The notes under the pieces are model-generated. The model was not told the origin of the DNA. It saw nothing but the letters and a program-made list of their open reading frames with translations, and did no database searches. Below, piece by piece: positions 35,425 to 42,422 of a DNA stretch of 64,000 bases. The stretch lies in the NCBI GenBank assembly GCA_934148015.1, contig CAKPCU010000001.1:62001-126000 (forward strand), given 5' to 3'. Each line of letters begins with the position of its first letter. Position 1 is the stretch's first letter. A program made the translations under genes and the position numbers. The DNA is from an uncultured Bacilli bacterium (GTDB taxonomy: Bacteria > Bacillota_I > Bacilli_A > RF39 > UBA660).

Positions 35425-35682
35425 ATGGAGATTACAAACATTAGAATTCAAAAAGCTGAAAATGATAATTCCAGAATGGTAGGCTATGCCGAAATTGTTT
35501 TTGATGACTGCCTTAAAATCAATGGAATAAGAATAATAAAGGGAGATAACAGGATTTTTGCAGCAATGCCAAACAAAAAAATGCAAGATGGAAAGTATAA
35601 GGACTATGTTCATCCTATAAATGAAGAACTTAGAAATAAAATAGATAAGGCTGTTGAAGAAGCTTATATTAAAAGTTGTTAA
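35425..35682 (+). CDS. spoVG: regulatory RNA/DNA-binding protein SpoVG
   Basis: SpoVG is a small regulator binding nucleic acids, involved in asymmetric septation in B. subtilis. The 85 aa match through MEITNIRIQKAE, EIVFDDCLKINGIRII, IFAAMPNKKMQDGKYKDYVHPIN and a C-terminal helix. The start is ATG 35425, eight nt after TAGGAG; a longer frame from 35407 contains that site. In Bacillus it follows purR and yabJ; here it follows the surface-protein pair. It ends in a strong terminator. Confidence 0.95.
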   Translation: MEITNIRIQKAENDNSRMVGYAEIVFDDCLKINGIRIIKGDNRIFAAMPNKKMQDGKYKDYVHPINEELRNKIDKAVEEAYIKSC

Positions 35683-35709
35683 GATTATGATTTATTCATA
35701 ATCTTTTTA
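35681..35709 (+). terminator. Terminator after spoVG
   Basis: AAGATTATGA and TCATAATCTT form a 10-bp stem with a TTTAT loop and T5; begins at the stop codon. Confidence 0.8.
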
Positions 35710-35742
35710 AGTGTTAATATAATTTATTAAGGAGGCCTATCT

Positions 35743-36033
35743 ATGAATAAAGAGCTTGATAAGATTGATTTAGCCAATCACAGTGTTAGTATAGTAGGAA
35801 GACAAACATTAAATATAAGTGGTATATCCAAAATAGATAGTTTTGACAGTGAAGAGTTTTTGCTTGAAACGTCGATGGGACCACTTGGAATTAAAGGAAA
35901 AGAATTGGAAATTATAAAACTAGATACATATGATGGTACAATAGTTATAAAAGGTGTTATAGATGGGTTAACATATTTTGATTCAACTAAGAAAAAAAAG
36001 GATGAAACTGTAATATCGAGGTTATTTAAATAA
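35743..36033 (+). CDS. yabP: sporulation protein YabP
   Basis: YabP is needed for spore cortex formation. The 96 aa follow the family: NHSVSIVGRQTLNISGISKIDSFD, EEFLLETSMGPLGIKG (about 46-61), IVIKGVIDGLTYFD, ending ISRLFK. The ATG at 35743 follows AAGGAGGCCTATCT. It overlaps yabQ by one nt (TAATG), the conserved yabP-yabQ-divIC arrangement. A TATAAT lies about 25 nt upstream; a sporulation sigma factor is possible but I cannot assign it. Confidence 0.92.
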   Translation: MNKELDKIDLANHSVSIVGRQTLNISGISKIDSFDSEEFLLETSMGPLGIKGKELEIIKLDTYDGTIVIKGVIDGLTYFDSTKKKKDETVISRLFK

Positions 36034-36293
36034 TGACTTTAGATGAGCAAATAAAAGTTATTTTCTATTCTTTTATATATGGAATGTTTTATTATGCTAC
36101 ATATAAGATGTTAAAAAAAATCACATTAAGAAAAAAAATAAAGTTATTAATAGAATTTTTATTTTCAATATCACATGTTTTATTATTTTATATACTTTTA
36201 TTTTTAATAAATGGTGGTGCTTTAAGTTTTTATATATTAATATTTTTTAGTTTAGGAAATATTTTTTGTCGTTTACTTTACTTTAATAATTAA
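36033..36293 (+). CDS. yabQ: spore cortex biosynthesis protein YabQ
   Basis: YabQ is a membrane protein required for cortex synthesis. The 86 aa have a family-like N-terminus (LDEQIKVIFYSFIYGMFYYATYK) and three hydrophobic segments (about 5-25, 42-60, 62-82). It is shorter than Bacillus YabQ, which has a longer C-terminal part. The assignment rests on the N-terminal pattern and on position directly between yabP and divIC. Start overlaps the yabP stop by one nt. Confidence 0.83.
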   Translation: MTLDEQIKVIFYSFIYGMFYYATYKMLKKITLRKKIKLLIEFLFSISHVLLFYILLFLINGGALSFYILIFFSLGNIFCRLLYFNN

Positions 36294-36298
36294 AACAC

Positions 36299-36326
36299 TT
36301 GCAAAAAAATAAGTTCTATATATAAT
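36299..36326 (+). promoter_or_regulatory. promoter of divIC
   Basis: TTGCAA, 16 nt, TATAAT, about 20 nt before the divIC ATG; gives the division gene vegetative expression separate from yabPQ. Confidence 0.65.
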
Positions 36327-36346
36327 TATAATTGGGTGATAGTATA

Positions 36347-36652
36347 ATGAAAAAAAATTCTACTAGCAAGACAAATAAAATAAAAAGAAAAAATAGTTTT
36401 ACTTTGAAACTTTTGATTTGTATAATCATTATAGGAATGAGTATTATATCATCATATGATAATATAAACAAGATAAGATTAAAGAGAAAAGAAAAGAAAA
36501 ACTTAACTTTACAATTAGAAAAATTAAAAGAGAAAGAAACTATTTTAACAGATGATGTTGATAAATTGAAAAATCCGGAGTATGCAGCTAGATATGCAAG
36601 AGAAAAGTACTTTTATTCAAAAAATGGTGAAAAAATTCTTAAAATAGATTAG
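36347..36652 (+). CDS. divIC: septum formation protein DivIC/FtsB
   Basis: DivIC forms a complex with DivIB and FtsL at the septum. The 101-aa bitopic protein has a basic cytoplasmic N-terminus, one helix (about 23-40), a coiled coil (RKEKKNLTLQLEKLKEKETILTDDVDKLKN, about 48-77), and PEYAARYAREKYFYSKNGEKI, the FtsB-like C-terminal motif. The start is ATG 36347 behind GGGTGAT. It follows yabP and yabQ exactly as in Bacillus. Confidence 0.92.
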   Translation: MKKNSTSKTNKIKRKNSFTLKLLICIIIIGMSIISSYDNINKIRLKRKEKKNLTLQLEKLKEKETILTDDVDKLKNPEYAARYAREKYFYSKNGEKILKID

Positions 36653-36675
36653 CAAGGTTAGACCTTGTTTTTTGT
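36652..36675 (+). terminator. Terminator after divIC
   Basis: CAAGGT-TAG-ACCTTG followed by T6. Confidence 0.75.
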
Positions 36676-36692
36676 GTGTTTTGTGATAAAAT
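36665..36692 (+). promoter_or_regulatory. promoter of the mrnC-rlmB-sigH group
   Basis: TTGTTT, 16 nt, TAAAAT with TGA before the -10. The -35 overlaps the T run of the preceding terminator. Confidence 0.5.
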
Positions 36693-36714
36693 ATTCATAT
36701 TGGTGGTGATAATT

Positions 36715-37089
36715 ATGAATCCTAATATAATGAATACTCTTTCTTTAGCATATTTAGGTGATGCTGTATATGAGGTTCTAGTTAGAAATTATTTGCTAAA
36801 TAGTGGTATGTATAATATAAATGAGTTAAATAAAAAGCAAAAAGAATATGTTAGTGCAAGTAGTCAATCTGAAATATTAGATAGACTAATTAAAAACAAT
36901 GTTTTATTGGATAGCGAATTATCACTAATTACTAGAGCGAGAAATCATAAGGTTAATTCAAAACCAAGGCATGTAAGTGTTGTAACATATAAAAAAGCCA
37001 CGGCACTTGAGGCGTTGTTTGGAATTTTGTATATAAAAAATGATACACAAAGAATTAATGAAATTTTTATGAAAATTGTAGGTGAATAA
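36715..37089 (+). CDS. mrnC: Mini-ribonuclease 3
   Basis: MrnC is an RNase III-like enzyme without the double-strand-binding domain that matures 23S rRNA. The 124 aa have LAYLGDAVYEVLVRNYLL (catalytic Asp near 15) and ALEALFGILYI (second acidic motif). The start is ATG 36715 behind GGTGGTGAT; the longer frame to 36676 has no ribosome-binding site. rlmB begins two nt after its stop. The order mrnC, rlmB, sigH, secE, nusG matches Bacillus, without yacP and rpmG. Confidence 0.94.
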   Translation: MNPNIMNTLSLAYLGDAVYEVLVRNYLLNSGMYNINELNKKQKEYVSASSQSEILDRLIKNNVLLDSELSLITRARNHKVNSKPRHVSVVTYKKATALEALFGILYIKNDTQRINEIFMKIVGE

Positions 37090-37090
37090 T

Positions 37091-37804
37091 ATGTATGTTT
37101 ACGGAAGAAATGTTGCTAAAGAATTACTGAAAAATAAAAAAGTTATTAAAAAAGCATATCTTATGAATGGCTTTAAAGAAGATGAAATATTAAATTTATT
37201 AAACGTAAATAATATATGTATAGAATATTTGGATAAAAGACAACTTGATAAGTTAGAAGATGGAAATCATCAAGGAATAATATTACAAATAGAAGATTAT
37301 AAGTATTTAAATTTAAATGATATGTTAAATAGTTTGCCAGAAAACCCTTTTATAGTAATATTAGACCATTTAGAAGATCCACATAACTTTGGGGCAATAA
37401 TTAGAACTTGTGAGGCTGCTGGAGTTCATTATATAGTAATCCCAAAAGATAGAAGTGTAAGTATAAACTCTACTGTTATGAAAACTAGTGTTGGTGCTTT
37501 AGATAATGTTAAAATAGTTATGGCAACAAATTTAAATGCATGTATTAATGAACTTAAGAAAAATGGAGTTTGGATTGTCGGAACAGATATGGAAAACAGT
37601 AGTTGTTATGATGAGATAGATTATAGAACCCCAACGGCTCTTGTTATTGGTAGTGAGGGTTTTGGAATGAGCAATCTAGTTAAGAAAAATTGTGATTTTA
37701 TAGCTAAAATACCAATGAATGGTAAAATAAATAGTTTAAATGCATCGGTTGCGGCGGGTATTATGATATATGAGGTAGTAAGACAACGAAAGACAGGTGT
37801 TTAA
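37091..37804 (+). CDS. rlmB: 23S rRNA 2'-O-methyltransferase RlmB (SpoU family)
   Basis: RlmB methylates the ribose of G2251 in 23S rRNA in E. coli. The 237 aa hold an N-terminal RNA-binding part (YVYGRNVAKELLKN) and the SPOUT motifs LDHLEDPHNFGAIIRTCEA (about 95-113), GSEGFGMS and NSLNASVAAGI (motif 3). The start is ATG 37091 right after the mrnC stop, with AGGTGA inside mrnC. sigH starts at the base after its stop, so the three genes are coupled. Confidence 0.94.
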   Translation: MYVYGRNVAKELLKNKKVIKKAYLMNGFKEDEILNLLNVNNICIEYLDKRQLDKLEDGNHQGIILQIEDYKYLNLNDMLNSLPENPFIVILDHLEDPHNFGAIIRTCEAAGVHYIVIPKDRSVSINSTVMKTSVGALDNVKIVMATNLNACINELKKNGVWIVGTDMENSSCYDEIDYRTPTALVIGSEGFGMSNLVKKNCDFIAKIPMNGKINSLNASVAAGIMIYEVVRQRKTGV

Positions 37805-38434
37805 ATGAATACGAAAGATAATGAATATCTTGATTGTAATGATTATGAATTATTATACTTAATTTCTGATAATAATGAAGAAGCAAATGAAATAATTTTT
37901 AGCAAATATAAACCTGTAATTGAATTTTATGCTAAAAAATACCTGCCATGTGTTATAAACAAAGGAATAGATTATAATGACTTATATCAAGAGGGACTTA
38001 TAGGTCTTGATTCAGCGTTAGAAAATTTTAAAGAACAAAAGAATATAAAATTTTCTACATTTGCATTTACTTGTATAGAAAGAAAGATTTTATCTGCTGT
38101 CAAAATTGCTAGTAGGAAAAAACATAGCGTTCTTAATGATTCATTGTCAATAGATGAAAGTATTAATGCTGGAGATATAACATATGGTGATGTTATTTCA
38201 TCAGATGATATTAATGTTGAAGAAAAATTAATAATAAAGGAAAGGCAAGAAGAACTTGATAAGAGGCTTAATTTAGATTTAACATCTTTTGAAAGGGAAG
38301 TCTATAAACTTAGAATTAGTGGGTTTAGTTATGATGAAATTTCAAAGAAATTAAATAAAACAAAAAAGTCAATTGAGAGTTCACTTGCAAGAATAAAAGT
38401 TAAAATAAAAAAAATAATGGAAGAAATAAATTGA
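37805..38434 (+). CDS. sigH: RNA polymerase sigma factor SigH (sigma-30)
   Basis: Sigma-H drives early sporulation and competence genes in Bacillus. The 209 aa include region 2 (ANEIIFSKYKPVIEFYAKKYL, then DYNDLYQEGLIGLDSAL and FSTFAFTCIERKILSA) and region 4 (LTSFEREVYKLRISGFSYDEISKKLNKTKKSIES). Its position between rlmB and secE fixes it as SigH rather than another sigma-70 member. The start follows the rlmB stop directly. Its own stop codon TGA is part of the -35 box of the secE promoter. Confidence 0.94.
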   Translation: MNTKDNEYLDCNDYELLYLISDNNEEANEIIFSKYKPVIEFYAKKYLPCVINKGIDYNDLYQEGLIGLDSALENFKEQKNIKFSTFAFTCIERKILSAVKIASRKKHSVLNDSLSIDESINAGDITYGDVISSDDINVEEKLIIKERQEELDKRLNLDLTSFEREVYKLRISGFSYDEISKKLNKTKKSIESSLARIKVKIKKIMEEIN

Positions 38435-38459
38435 CTGTTTTAAATTTTTGTGCTACTAT
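38431..38459 (+). promoter_or_regulatory. promoter of secE-nusG
   Basis: TTGACT, 17 nt, TACTAT; the -35 overlaps the sigH stop. A weak hairpin (AAGCAC/GTGTTT) with T7 lies just after it at 38473-38489. Confidence 0.75.
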
Positions 38460-38512
38460 TTAATTAGTTAAGCACTTTTGTGTTTTTTTATTTTGAAATA
38501 AAGGAGAATTTT

Positions 38513-38731
38513 ATGGCAAAACAAAAACAAAGAAAAAACTTATTTGTGTTTTTAAAAGATTTCTTTTCTGATGTAAAAAAAGAAGGTAAAAAAGTAATAT
38601 GGACTTCTAAGAAAAATTTACTTAAATATTCTATAGCAACACTTGCTTTTATGTTATTTATTTGTTTGTTTTTCGTAGGAACTGATTTAATTATTGCATT
38701 AATGTCATATGTAAAGGAGCTAGTTAAATAA
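38513..38731 (+). CDS. secE: preprotein translocase subunit SecE
   Basis: SecE clamps SecY in the translocon. The 72-aa Gram-positive form has one helix (about 43-66) after an amphipathic FLKDFFSDVKKEGKKVIWTSKK, the conserved cytoplasmic segment. The start is ATG 38513 behind AAGGAGAATTTT; the frame extends upstream without a ribosome-binding site. nusG follows after one base. rpmG, usually before secE, is missing here. Confidence 0.95.
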   Translation: MAKQKQRKNLFVFLKDFFSDVKKEGKKVIWTSKKNLLKYSIATLAFMLFICLFFVGTDLIIALMSYVKELVK

Positions 38732-38732
38732 T

Positions 38733-39269
38733 ATGGAAGAGAAAAAGTGGTATGTTGTTAATACTTATTCTGGACATGAAGCTAAAGTAAAAGAAAAGCT
38801 AGATATGAGAATAAATTCTATGGATATGCAAGAAAACATATTCAGAGTAATTGTTCCTGAAAGAAAAGAAGTAGAAATAAAAGATGGAAAGAAAAAAGAA
38901 AAGTTAAAAAAATTATTTCCTGGTTATGTATTAGTAGAAATGATCATGTCTGATGAGTCTTGGTATATCGTACGTAATACACCAGGAGTAACTGGATTTT
39001 TAGGATCATCTGGTAAGGGCGCTAAACCTGTTCCATTATATGATGAAGAAGTAGAAAGAATATTCAAAGAAATTGGATATAACGAAAATGTTGTTGTGGC
39101 AGATTATGAACCTGGAGATAATGTTAAAATTGTTGATGGACCATTTAAGATGTTACAAGGTAAGATTATTGATGTTGATAAAGAAGCTGGAAAAGCTAAT
39201 GTTTCAATCGATTTATTTGGACAAGAAACTAATGTTGAGTTAGAATTGACTCAATTTACAAAGGAATAA
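38733..39269 (+). CDS. nusG: transcription termination/antitermination factor NusG
   Basis: NusG binds RNA polymerase and links it to ribosomes or pauses it. The 178 aa have the NGN domain (KWYVVNTYSGHEAKVKEKL, then FPGYVLVEMIM and VRNTPGVTGFLG) and a C-terminal KOW domain (YEPGDNVKIVDGPFKMLQGKI, about 126-146). It starts one base after secE. It is followed by the rplK leader with its own promoter. Confidence 0.97.
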   Translation: MEEKKWYVVNTYSGHEAKVKEKLDMRINSMDMQENIFRVIVPERKEVEIKDGKKKEKLKKLFPGYVLVEMIMSDESWYIVRNTPGVTGFLGSSGKGAKPVPLYDEEVERIFKEIGYNENVVVADYEPGDNVKIVDGPFKMLQGKIIDVDKEAGKANVSIDLFGQETNVELELTQFTKE

Positions 39270-39282
39270 AAGTAAAAAAGTA

Positions 39283-39312
39283 TTGCTTTTATCATATAAG
39301 CTGTGTTAAAAT
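39283..39312 (+). promoter_or_regulatory. promoter of rplK
   Basis: TTGCTT, 18 nt, TAAAAT with TGT immediately before the -10 (extended type). Confidence 0.6.
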
Positions 39313-39319
39313 GTTAGTC

Positions 39320-39431
39320 GCAGCTATATATTTTATATAGATGATGAAAGAAAAATTAGTGGAAGGCGCGGATTTAAAATAAAAGCTATTTGACCACTCG
39401 CGAAAAAATTTATTAATAGGAGGTGTTTTTC
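39320..39431 (+). promoter_or_regulatory. rplK leader with probable L1-binding motif
   Basis: GTGGAAGG at 39359 and ACCAC at 39393 bracket a short internal loop, resembling the GUGGGAGG ... ACCAC part of the L1 site in 23S rRNA. A small CTATATA/TATATAG hairpin precedes it. It probably mediates autogenous control by L1; structure not computed. Confidence 0.5.
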
Positions 39432-39857
39432 GTGGCAAAGGAATTAATTAGAAAATTAAAGTTACAATTACCAGCAGGTAAAGCTACACCTGCTCCACCA
39501 GTAGGTACTGCACTTGGACCATTAGGTGTAAATTCTGGTGAATTTTGTGTTAAATATAATGATGCAACAAGAGATAGAATGGGAGATATCGTTCCAGTTG
39601 AGATTTCTGTATATGATGACAGAAGTTATGAACTAAGATTTTTAACTCCACCAACAGCATTCTTACTTAAGAAGTTTGCTAAAGTTAAAAAAGGTTCAGC
39701 AAAGGGAAGTGCAGAAGTTATTGGAAGTATTACAGAAGCACAATTAAAAGAAATTGCTGAAATTAAATTACCTGATTTAAATGCATATACTGTAGAAGAA
39801 GCTATGAAAATAGTTGCTGGTACTGCTAAGAATATGGGTATTGAAATTAAAGATTAG
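39432..39857 (+). CDS. rplK: 50S ribosomal protein L11
   Basis: L11 forms the GTPase-associated stalk base. The 141 aa start with a GTG at 39432, nine nt after AGGAGG, reading (V/M)AKELIRKLKLQLPAGKATPAPPVG. ALGPLGVN and the C-terminal RNA-binding part (PPTAFLLKKFA, GSAEVIGSIT, NAYTVEEAMKIVAGTAKNMGI) are typical. rplA follows after an intergenic L1-type element. Confidence 0.97.
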   Translation: MAKELIRKLKLQLPAGKATPAPPVGTALGPLGVNSGEFCVKYNDATRDRMGDIVPVEISVYDDRSYELRFLTPPTAFLLKKFAKVKKGSAKGSAEVIGSITEAQLKEIAEIKLPDLNAYTVEEAMKIVAGTAKNMGIEIKD

Positions 39858-39889
39858 TAAAATATAATAATAAATACATATAGATTTAT

Positions 39890-39925
39890 CTATGTGGGAG
39901 GAAAATCCGCTTATACCACAAGGAG
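39890..39925 (+). promoter_or_regulatory. L1-binding element before rplA
   Basis: TATGTGGGAGG, a TCCGCTTAT loop and ACCACA just before the AAGGAGG of rplA reproduce the L1 target found in the rplK-rplA intergenic region of many bacteria. Confidence 0.65.
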
Positions 39926-39933
39926 GTAAGAAA

Positions 39934-40632
39934 ATGAGAAAGAAAAGCAAAAAGTATACAGAAGCCTTAAATAAAATAGAAAAAGGTAAGTTATACACTT
40001 TAGAAGAAGCTGTAAATTTAGTTAAGGAAACTTCTACTTCTAAGTTTGATGGTACTGTTGAAATAGCAGTTAGATTAAACTTAGACACTAAGAAAAATGA
40101 CCAACAATTAAGAGGAGCTATTGTTTTACCTAATGGAACTGGTAAGACTAAGAAAGTTTTAGTTTTAGCTAAGGGTGATGCTGCAAAAGCTGCAACAGAT
40201 GCTGGAGCTGACTATGTTGGTGATGTTGATATGATTACTAAAATCGATAAAGAAAATTGGTTTGATTTTGATGTAATTATAGCAACTCCAGAAATGATGC
40301 CTTTATTAGGTAGATTAGGTAAGGTTTTAGGACCTAAAGGATTAATGCCTAATCCAAAGACTGGTACAGTTACATTAGATACTAAAAAAGCTGTAGAGGA
40401 TGTTAAAAAGGGTCGTGTTGAATATAGAACAGATTCTTATGCAAACGTACATGCTATTGTTGGTAAAGTTTCATTTGATGGTGAAAAATTAGTAGAAAAT
40501 ATTAGAGCATTTATGGATGTTATAATTAAATCTAAACCACAAGCTGCTAAAGGTATTTATTTAAAGGGCGTATCACTAGCTTCTACAATGGGTCCAGGAG
40601 TTAAAGTTGATTTAAGCTCATTTGACAAATAA
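39934..40632 (+). CDS. rplA: 50S ribosomal protein L1
   Basis: L1 forms the mobile stalk and represses its own operon. In the 232 aa, KKYTEALNKIEKGKLYTLEEAVNLVKE opens the protein. TVEIAVRLNLDTKKNDQQLRGAIVLPNGTGK, then VLGPKGLMPNPKTGTVT are signatures. The start is ATG 39934 behind AAGGAGGTAAGAAA; the longer frame runs through the regulatory element. The rplJ promoter -35 overlaps its last codons. Confidence 0.97.
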   Translation: MRKKSKKYTEALNKIEKGKLYTLEEAVNLVKETSTSKFDGTVEIAVRLNLDTKKNDQQLRGAIVLPNGTGKTKKVLVLAKGDAAKAATDAGADYVGDVDMITKIDKENWFDFDVIIATPEMMPLLGRLGKVLGPKGLMPNPKTGTVTLDTKKAVEDVKKGRVEYRTDSYANVHAIVGKVSFDGEKLVENIRAFMDVIIKSKPQAAKGIYLKGVSLASTMGPGVKVDLSSFDK

Positions 40633-40649
40633 TAAAAAATAGTTATAAT
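40622..40649 (+). promoter_or_regulatory. promoter of rplJ-rplL
   Basis: TTGACA, 16 nt, TATAAT; the -35 lies in the last codons of rplA. Confidence 0.82.
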
Positions 40650-40654
40650 ATTGT

Positions 40655-40831
40655 TAGTTGATGTGTTATTCACATTAATTATAAAGTACCAAAGACAGTA
40701 GGAGCTAAATTTTAGCATAACTGTATTCCTACCGAGGACTAAGAATTCATATTAAAGGATTTTAAGGTCTTTGTGTCTTTGCAAAGACCTTTTAATTATA
40801 GGTACTTATTACTAAAGAAGGAGGTAAAATC
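40655..40831 (+). promoter_or_regulatory. L10(L12)-responsive rplJ leader with attenuator
   Basis: The leader contains GTACCAAAGACAGTAGGAGC and TCCTACCGAGGACTAAGAATT, the two arms of the L10 leader hairpin with its kink-turn. An attenuator follows, with AAGGTCTTTG pairing with CAAAGACCTT (40764-40791) plus T run. When L10(L12)4 binds, termination is favoured. Pattern matches the Bacillus L10 leader. Confidence 0.82.
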
Positions 40832-41332
40832 ATGGCAAATAAAGCTATAATAGCTAGAAAAGAAGAAGTTGTTAATGAAATTAAAGATCGCGTAGAAAAT
40901 GCAAATAGTATCGTTTTATTCGATTACCGTGGATTAACTGATGCTGAAATTACCGATTTACGTCGTAAATTACGTGAGCAAGAATCTTCTTATAAAGTAT
41001 ATAAAAATACTTTAACTAAGAGAGCTTTTGATATGTTATCTATAGATTTAGATAATTGTTTAGAAGGTCCATCTGCTATGGCTACATCTGAAGATGCTAT
41101 TGCACCTATTAAGGTTTTAGCAGACTTCGCTAAAGATCATCCAGCACTTGAATTAAAAGGTGGATATGTTGATGGTAAAGTAGCTACATTAGCTGAATTA
41201 AATGAACTTGCAACAATACCATCAAGAGATGGATTATTAACAATGCTTGCTGCAGGATTAATGGAACATGTTAAAAATGTTGCAATCTGTCTTGACTTAC
41301 ATAGTCAAAATCTAGAAGAAGAAAATAATTAA
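40832..41332 (+). CDS. rplJ: 50S ribosomal protein L10
   Basis: L10 anchors L7/L12 to the ribosome. The 166 aa show NSIVLFDYRGLTDAEITDLRRKLRE, YKVYKNTLTKRAF and the C-terminal helix binding L12. The ATG at 40832 follows GAAGGAGGTAAAATC. It is preceded by the long regulated leader and followed 19 nt later by rplL. Confidence 0.97.
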   Translation: MANKAIIARKEEVVNEIKDRVENANSIVLFDYRGLTDAEITDLRRKLREQESSYKVYKNTLTKRAFDMLSIDLDNCLEGPSAMATSEDAIAPIKVLADFAKDHPALELKGGYVDGKVATLAELNELATIPSRDGLLTMLAAGLMEHVKNVAICLDLHSQNLEEENN

Positions 41333-41351
41333 TATTAGGGAGGAAAATATA

Positions 41352-41717
41352 ATGGCAAAATTAAGTACACAAGAAATTATTGATGCAATAAAAGAAATGA
41401 AAATTCTTGAAGTAAAAGAATTAGTAGATGCAATGAAAGAGGAATTTGGAGTAGATCCATCAGCTGTAGCTGTAGCTGCTGCTCCAGTAGCTGCTGCTGC
41501 TGAAGAAAAAACTTCTGCAACTGTAGTATTAAAAGATGCTGGATCAGCTAAGATCCAAGTTATCAAAGCAATCAGAGATATTACTGGTTTAGGATTAATG
41601 GAAGCTAAGAAGCTAGCTGATGAAGGAGGAAACGTTAAAGAAAACGCTCCTATGGATGAAGCTAATGATATCAAAGCTAAGCTTGAAGAAGCTGGCGCAA
41701 CAGTTGAACTTGCTTAA
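41352..41717 (+). CDS. rplL: 50S ribosomal protein L7/L12
   Basis: L7/L12 recruits translational GTPases. The 121 aa hold the dimerising N-terminus (LSTQEIIDAIKEMKILEVKELVDAMKEEFG), an Ala/Val-rich hinge (about 37-52), and the C-terminal domain (VVLKDAGSAKIQVIKAIRDITGLGLMEAKKLADE). The codons here are richer in GCT and GGA than in neighbours, as in highly expressed genes. A terminator follows. Confidence 0.97.
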   Translation: MAKLSTQEIIDAIKEMKILEVKELVDAMKEEFGVDPSAVAVAAAPVAAAAEEKTSATVVLKDAGSAKIQVIKAIRDITGLGLMEAKKLADEGGNVKENAPMDEANDIKAKLEEAGATVELA

Positions 41718-41734
41718 TTTAGATAATAAGTACT

Positions 41735-41765
41735 TAAAGGACTACTAATTGTAGTTCTTTTTTGA
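41735..41765 (+). terminator. Terminator after rplL
   Basis: AAGGACTAC and GTAGTTCTT pair (one wobble) around TAATT, then T run. Confidence 0.75.
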
Positions 41766-41788
41766 TATAATCATTACGGTGATAGAAA

Positions 41789-42379
41789 ATGGCACATTAT
41801 TTTACAAATGAGGAAAATTTAAAATCAGAAATAGAAAAGGTAAATGTAGTTATCCACAATATAACTTTTTATTTTTATACAGATAATGGAGTGTTTTCCA
41901 AGGGAGAACTTGACTTTGGTACAGAGTTATTATTAAAAACTTTTAAATATAATGATTCATCTGTTAAGTCATTATTAGATATAGGATGTGGTTGTGGACC
42001 AATAGGAATATATGCTTCTAAATTAGGTTTTTTAGTTGATATGTCTGATATAAATAAAAGAGCAATACATTTATCTAAAATCTCCTTAAAGGAGCAGAAC
42101 TTGAGTGCTAATGTTTTTGAATCTGATGCATATAGTAATATTAATAAAAAATATGATTATATAGTATCTAATCCACCTATAAGGGTTGGTAAAGATAAAC
42201 TATATGAAATAGTTATGAATGCAAAAAATCACTTAAATAGTAGTGGTGAACTTTGGATAGTTGTAAGAAAAAAACAGGGTGCATTATCTTTAGTAAGGGA
42301 TATGAAAAGTGTTTATAAAAATGTTTATATAATAGAAAAAAAGAAAGGCTTTTTCATAATTAAAGCCTCTATTATATAA
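41789..42379 (+). CDS. RsmC-like class I methyltransferase (YbxB)
   Basis: The 196 aa contain LLDIGCGCGPIGIYAS (SAM motif I, about 61-76) and IVSNPPIRVGKDKLYEIV (motif IV, NPPxRxGK as in RsmC). N-terminal strands match the short YbxB type. RsmC methylates G1207 of 16S rRNA in E. coli; the exact target here is inferred. It lies between rplL and rpoB, exactly like ybxB of Bacillus. A pseudogene has entered just downstream. Confidence 0.87.
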   Translation: MAHYFTNEENLKSEIEKVNVVIHNITFYFYTDNGVFSKGELDFGTELLLKTFKYNDSSVKSLLDIGCGCGPIGIYASKLGFLVDMSDINKRAIHLSKISLKEQNLSANVFESDAYSNINKKYDYIVSNPPIRVGKDKLYEIVMNAKNHLNSSGELWIVVRKKQGALSLVRDMKSVYKNVYIIEKKKGFFIIKASII

Positions 42380-42422
42380 TAATTTAGTATTAAAAACATC
42401 TGAATTAAAATAAAAATAGGTG

